Shown piece after piece: positions 4,556-6,068 of a DNA stretch of 6,068 nt. Position 1 is the stretch's first letter. Each line of letters begins with the position of its first letter. Position numbers and translations under genes: made by a program. The stretch lies in contig JAGDWU010000020.1 of NCBI GenBank assembly GCA_023256115.1, positions 1,442-7,509 on the forward strand, in the 5' to 3' direction. The notes beneath the pieces are model-generated. The model had not been told where the DNA came from. It saw nothing but the letters and a program-made list of their open reading frames with translations, and searched no databases. Source of the DNA: Candidatus Aenigmatarchaeota archaeon. Its GTDB lineage: Archaea; Aenigmatarchaeota; Aenigmatarchaeia; CG10238-14; SpSt-28.

Positions 4556-4642
4556 GGGCCGGTAGCTTAGCCTGGTGGAGCGTCCGCCTTATATGGGGGC
4601 TAAGCAAGCGGAAGGTCGTGGGTTCAAATCCCACCCGGCCCA
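4556..4642 (+). tRNA. tRNA-Ile (anticodon UAU) with a 13-nt intron
   Basis: Full cloverleaf. The acceptor stem GGGCCGG (4556-4562) pairs with CCGGCCC (4635-4641), with discriminator A4642. The D-stem is GCTT/GAGC (4565-4568/4578-4581). The anticodon stem is TCCGC/GCGGA (4583-4587/4608-4612). The variable loop is AGGTC. The T-arm GTGGG-TTCAAAT-CCCAC spans 4618-4634. No CCA is encoded. The 20 bases between the anticodon-stem arms are too many for a 7-base loop; removing the intron at 4594-4606 leaves CTTATAA, so the anticodon is TAT, reading the isoleucine codon AUA. The acceptor stem and A73 agree with archaeal tRNA-Ile. The gene starts 8 nt after the RNase Z stop codon. Upstream TTTATTT (4524-4530) lies at -32 to -26 and could be a weak TATA box for a leaderless tRNA; otherwise it is read through from rnz. 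Other identities depend on the splice site, but the canonical 37/38 position gives Ile. Confidence 0.9.
4594..4606 (+). other. tRNA intron with bulge-helix-bulge splice motif
   Basis: CTTA (4588-4591) pairs with TAAG (4601-4604), giving a four-pair central helix. It is flanked by three-base bulges TAT (4592-4594) and CAA (4605-4607). Archaeal splicing endonuclease cuts after the second base of each bulge, which sets the intron at 4594-4606, exactly between positions 37 and 38. The inner helix is almost absent (loop GGGGGC), so this is a relaxed, very short form. Confidence 0.85.
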
Positions 4643-4753
4643 TTTACCTGTTTTACTTGAATACTTTTAAAGAAATTTGATAGATAAATAAGAAGTTTTT
4701 ATCATTGACACAAAATAATTAAAAAAGTTTTAAAATCATATTTATGAAGAAAA

Positions 4754-5275
4754 ATGAGTAGAAAATTCTACTATACTTTGCATCCACGACTTTGCGTCAT
4801 AATTGGTAGCGGAAAAGTAAGCGAAAATGTTATAAATTTCATGGCAGCTACATGGATAACTCCAATATCAGAAGATTTACCAACTGTTGGTTTTTCATGC
4901 TCAAAAGAAACTTATACTTGTGAGCTAATAAAAAAGTATAAGCAATTTTCTGTTAATATAGTAAAAGATGTTAAATTAATTTGGCAAGTTGGAACTACAA
5001 GTGGAAAAGAAATAAATAAAGTTGAAAAATTCAAAATAAAATTTAAAGCAGGAAAAGTATTAGATGTTCCAATAATAGAAGATTGTTTAGCTTATTTAGA
5101 GTGTAAGGTAATAAAAGAGGTTGAAGTTTCTGAATGTATATTTTTTATTGGTGAGGTAAAAAACTGGGAAGCACAAAATTTTGATGAATATGGATTTAAA
5201 AATTTTTGGGAATTGCCTTATCATAAAGCAGGAAGAGCTTTTGTGTTTTTATCAAAAAATTTTGTGATGATATAA
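4754..5275 (+). CDS. Flavin reductase-like, FMN-binding split-barrel protein
   Basis: A 173-residue protein of the flavin reductase/flavoredoxin family (COG1853-like), which binds FMN in a split beta-barrel and passes electrons from NAD(P)H or a protein donor; the partner is unknown. Recognisable stretches: HPRLCVIIGSG (10-20), the FMN-site block NFMAATWITPISEDLPTVGF (28-47), SCSKETYTCELIKK (48-61), FSVNIV (65-70), GTTSGKEINKVEKF (80-93), the barrel strand with APLIEECxAxLEC-like sequence (here DVPIIEDCLAYLECKVI, 104-120), FIGEV (131-135) and the closing FWELPYHKAG (151-160). The length is usual for short archaeal members and the C-terminus looks complete. An AT-rich TTTTAAAAT (about 4728-4736) precedes the start. 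An out-of-frame ATG at 4744 opens only five codons overlapping the start and is probably meaningless. It heads a plus-strand cluster with an FAD enzyme, which may be its partner. Confidence 0.85.
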   Translation: MSRKFYYTLHPRLCVIIGSGKVSENVINFMAATWITPISEDLPTVGFSCSKETYTCELIKKYKQFSVNIVKDVKLIWQVGTTSGKEINKVEKFKIKFKAGKVLDVPIIEDCLAYLECKVIKEVEVSECIFFIGEVKNWEAQNFDEYGFKNFWELPYHKAGRAFVFLSKNFVMI

Positions 5276-5639
5276 GGTAATCCACTTTGAAAATTTAAAT
5301 AAAAAAGAAATTTTTGAAGGTTACTTAATAGAGTTATTATATATTAGAAAAACAAAAAAAGCTTTTTTTACATTTTTACATTTTGATGCAATTGATTTTG
5401 TTTTTAATTCATATAAAAGCAAAAGAACATATTGGAAAAAATTAAAGGAATATAACTTTAAAGCATATAACTTTAGAAGAGCATTTGAAAGTTTATATAG
5501 TAATTTGAGAAGTCATGAAATTGATTTATTGCAAGGAAGAGTTTCAAGCAATTTGGTTGCTAGCTATACAAGAGATATTGAAAACTTAGCTAAAAAAGTA
5601 TTTGAAGTTCAGAAAAAGGTTTTAGAATTTTTAAAATGA
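5271..5639 (+). pseudogene. C-terminal fragment of an archaeal tyrosine recombinase (integrase), no start codon
   Basis: A 122-codon open frame with no ATG or GTG and no TTG before 5505; it opens inside the last codons of the flavin reductase gene. Its sequence fits the C-terminal catalytic part of archaeal SSV-type integrases. VIHFENL (3-9) and the beta-hairpin RKTKKAFFTFL (26-36) carry the likely catalytic lysine. YNFRRAF (66-72) is box II, with Tyr where many have His. HEIDLLQGRVSSNLVASY (82-99) holds the LQGR signature and the probable nucleophile Y99, and a helical tail follows. The N-terminal domain and the box I arginine are missing, and no trace of them is seen in other frames upstream. 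Its stop overlaps the next start as ATGA, operon-like spacing that fits poorly with plain decay. Base and codon use match the neighbours, so it is old or domesticated. It may be a remnant, a split gene or a protein with a non-standard start. Confidence 0.6.
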
Positions 5640-6068
5640 TTTTAATTTGTGGGGCAGGAATTTCTGGTTTATGTACAGCATACTTTTTGGAAAATTTTGT
5701 TGATGAAAATATTATAATTGTTGAAAGAAAGAAAGAAATTGGAAAAACAGATTCTGGATTAATTAGCGATTTAATAATTAAAGCATTTAACTTTTTTGAT
5801 TTAATAGAAAAAGAATTTAACATTGCAAATTTTTATTTTAAAGATAAAAAAATTGAAATAAAAAGCAATAAAAAAATGTATTTGATAAAAAGAGAAGAAA
5901 TAGATAAAAGAATTGCAAACTTATTAACAAAAACAAAAATTTATTTAGGAGAGGAAGTTATAAAAATAGAGAATAGTATTGCTAGAACAAATAAAAGAAA
6001 AATAAAATTTGATTTATTGATAGATGCTAGAGGTTCTTTTAGCAATTTAGCAAAAAGAAAAAAAGTAT
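5636..6068 (+). CDS. FAD-dependent oxidoreductase of the geranylgeranyl-reductase type (N-terminal 144 residues; runs off the right edge)
   Basis: Begins MILICGAGISGL, the GxGxxG dinucleotide-binding loop (G6, G8, G11), with E30 ending the second strand (IIIVER) to hold the FAD ribose. EIGKTDSGLIS (34-44) resembles the EIGKPVQCxGLIS segment of archaeal geranylgeranyl reductases, flavoenzymes that saturate the isoprenoid chains of membrane lipids. KREEIDKRIANLL (85-97) matches the R-x3-D-x3-A helix of this class, and FDLLIDARGSFSNL (125-138) the second FAD motif (usually GADG). The usual cysteine in the QCxG segment is absent (TDSG here), so a lipid role is uncertain; another FAD monooxygenase/reductase of the same superfamily is possible. 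The family is normally 350-450 residues, so most of the gene is outside. The ATG overlaps the recombinase fragment's stop (ATGA). Confidence 0.75.
   Translation, partial: MILICGAGISGLCTAYFLENFVDENIIIVERKKEIGKTDSGLISDLIIKAFNFFDLIEKEFNIANFYFKDKKIEIKSNKKMYLIKREEIDKRIANLLTKTKIYLGEEVIKIENSIARTNKRKIKFDLLIDARGSFSNLAKRKKV

Noticed and set aside
4744..4761. Five-codon upstream ORF overlapping the flavin reductase start
   Set aside because: Too short to support, no ribosome binding site, and chance ATGs are common in this composition.
4643..5270. Duplicate of the tRNA 3' end acting as an attachment site near the integrase fragment
   Set aside because: No second copy of the T-arm or acceptor sequence is found downstream within the window.

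Overview
The window reads as a very AT-rich archaeal chromosome segment. Four features point to Archaea. The alanyl-tRNA synthetase has the archaeal zinc-ribbon insertion. The tRNA gene carries a small intron bounded by a bulge-helix-bulge and encodes no CCA. At least one gene has a TATA box about 25 bp before its start codon, as expected for a leaderless transcript. The partial gene at the right edge resembles the geranylgeranyl-reductase family of archaeal lipid enzymes. Tight spacing, overlapping genes and a tRNA-Ile with anticodon UAU (known from Nanoarchaeum) suggest a reduced-genome archaeon of the DPANN or Nanoarchaeota kind. That placement is inference.

Left third (1-2400): the 5' part of alaS on the minus strand diverges from a COG2129-like metallophosphoesterase, with only 4 bp between the start codons. 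The phosphoesterase overlaps a small winged-helix gene by 13 nt. A four-helix membrane protein gene converges on the pair from the minus strand, with its own TATA box and a T-rich terminator.

Middle (about 2420-3279): about 860 bp without a convincing long gene. It holds a tandem 9-mer, a hairpin followed by T-tracts, a second perfect hairpin, two tandem mini-ORFs on the minus strand (one with a Shine-Dalgarno site), scattered 10-14 nt direct repeats, and an 11-nt imperfect inverted repeat close to both ends. It could be a replication or segregation locus, a degraded mobile element or a non-coding RNA locus; nothing here decides between them.

Right half: a short winged-helix gene (minus) and RNase Z (plus) diverge around a strikingly GC-rich 69-nt imperfect hairpin, the best candidate for an undescribed structured element. 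RNase Z is followed 8 nt later by the tRNA-Ile(UAU) gene, whose 3' end such an enzyme would process. A plus-strand cluster follows: a flavin reductase, a start-less C-terminal fragment of an archaeal tyrosine recombinase, and, joined to it by an ATGA overlap, the beginning of an FAD-dependent reductase of the geranylgeranyl-reductase type that runs off the window.

Working together: the AlaRS, RNase Z and tRNA serve translation; the flavin reductase and FAD reductase may form a redox unit. The recombinase fragment near a tRNA gene suggests an old integration event.
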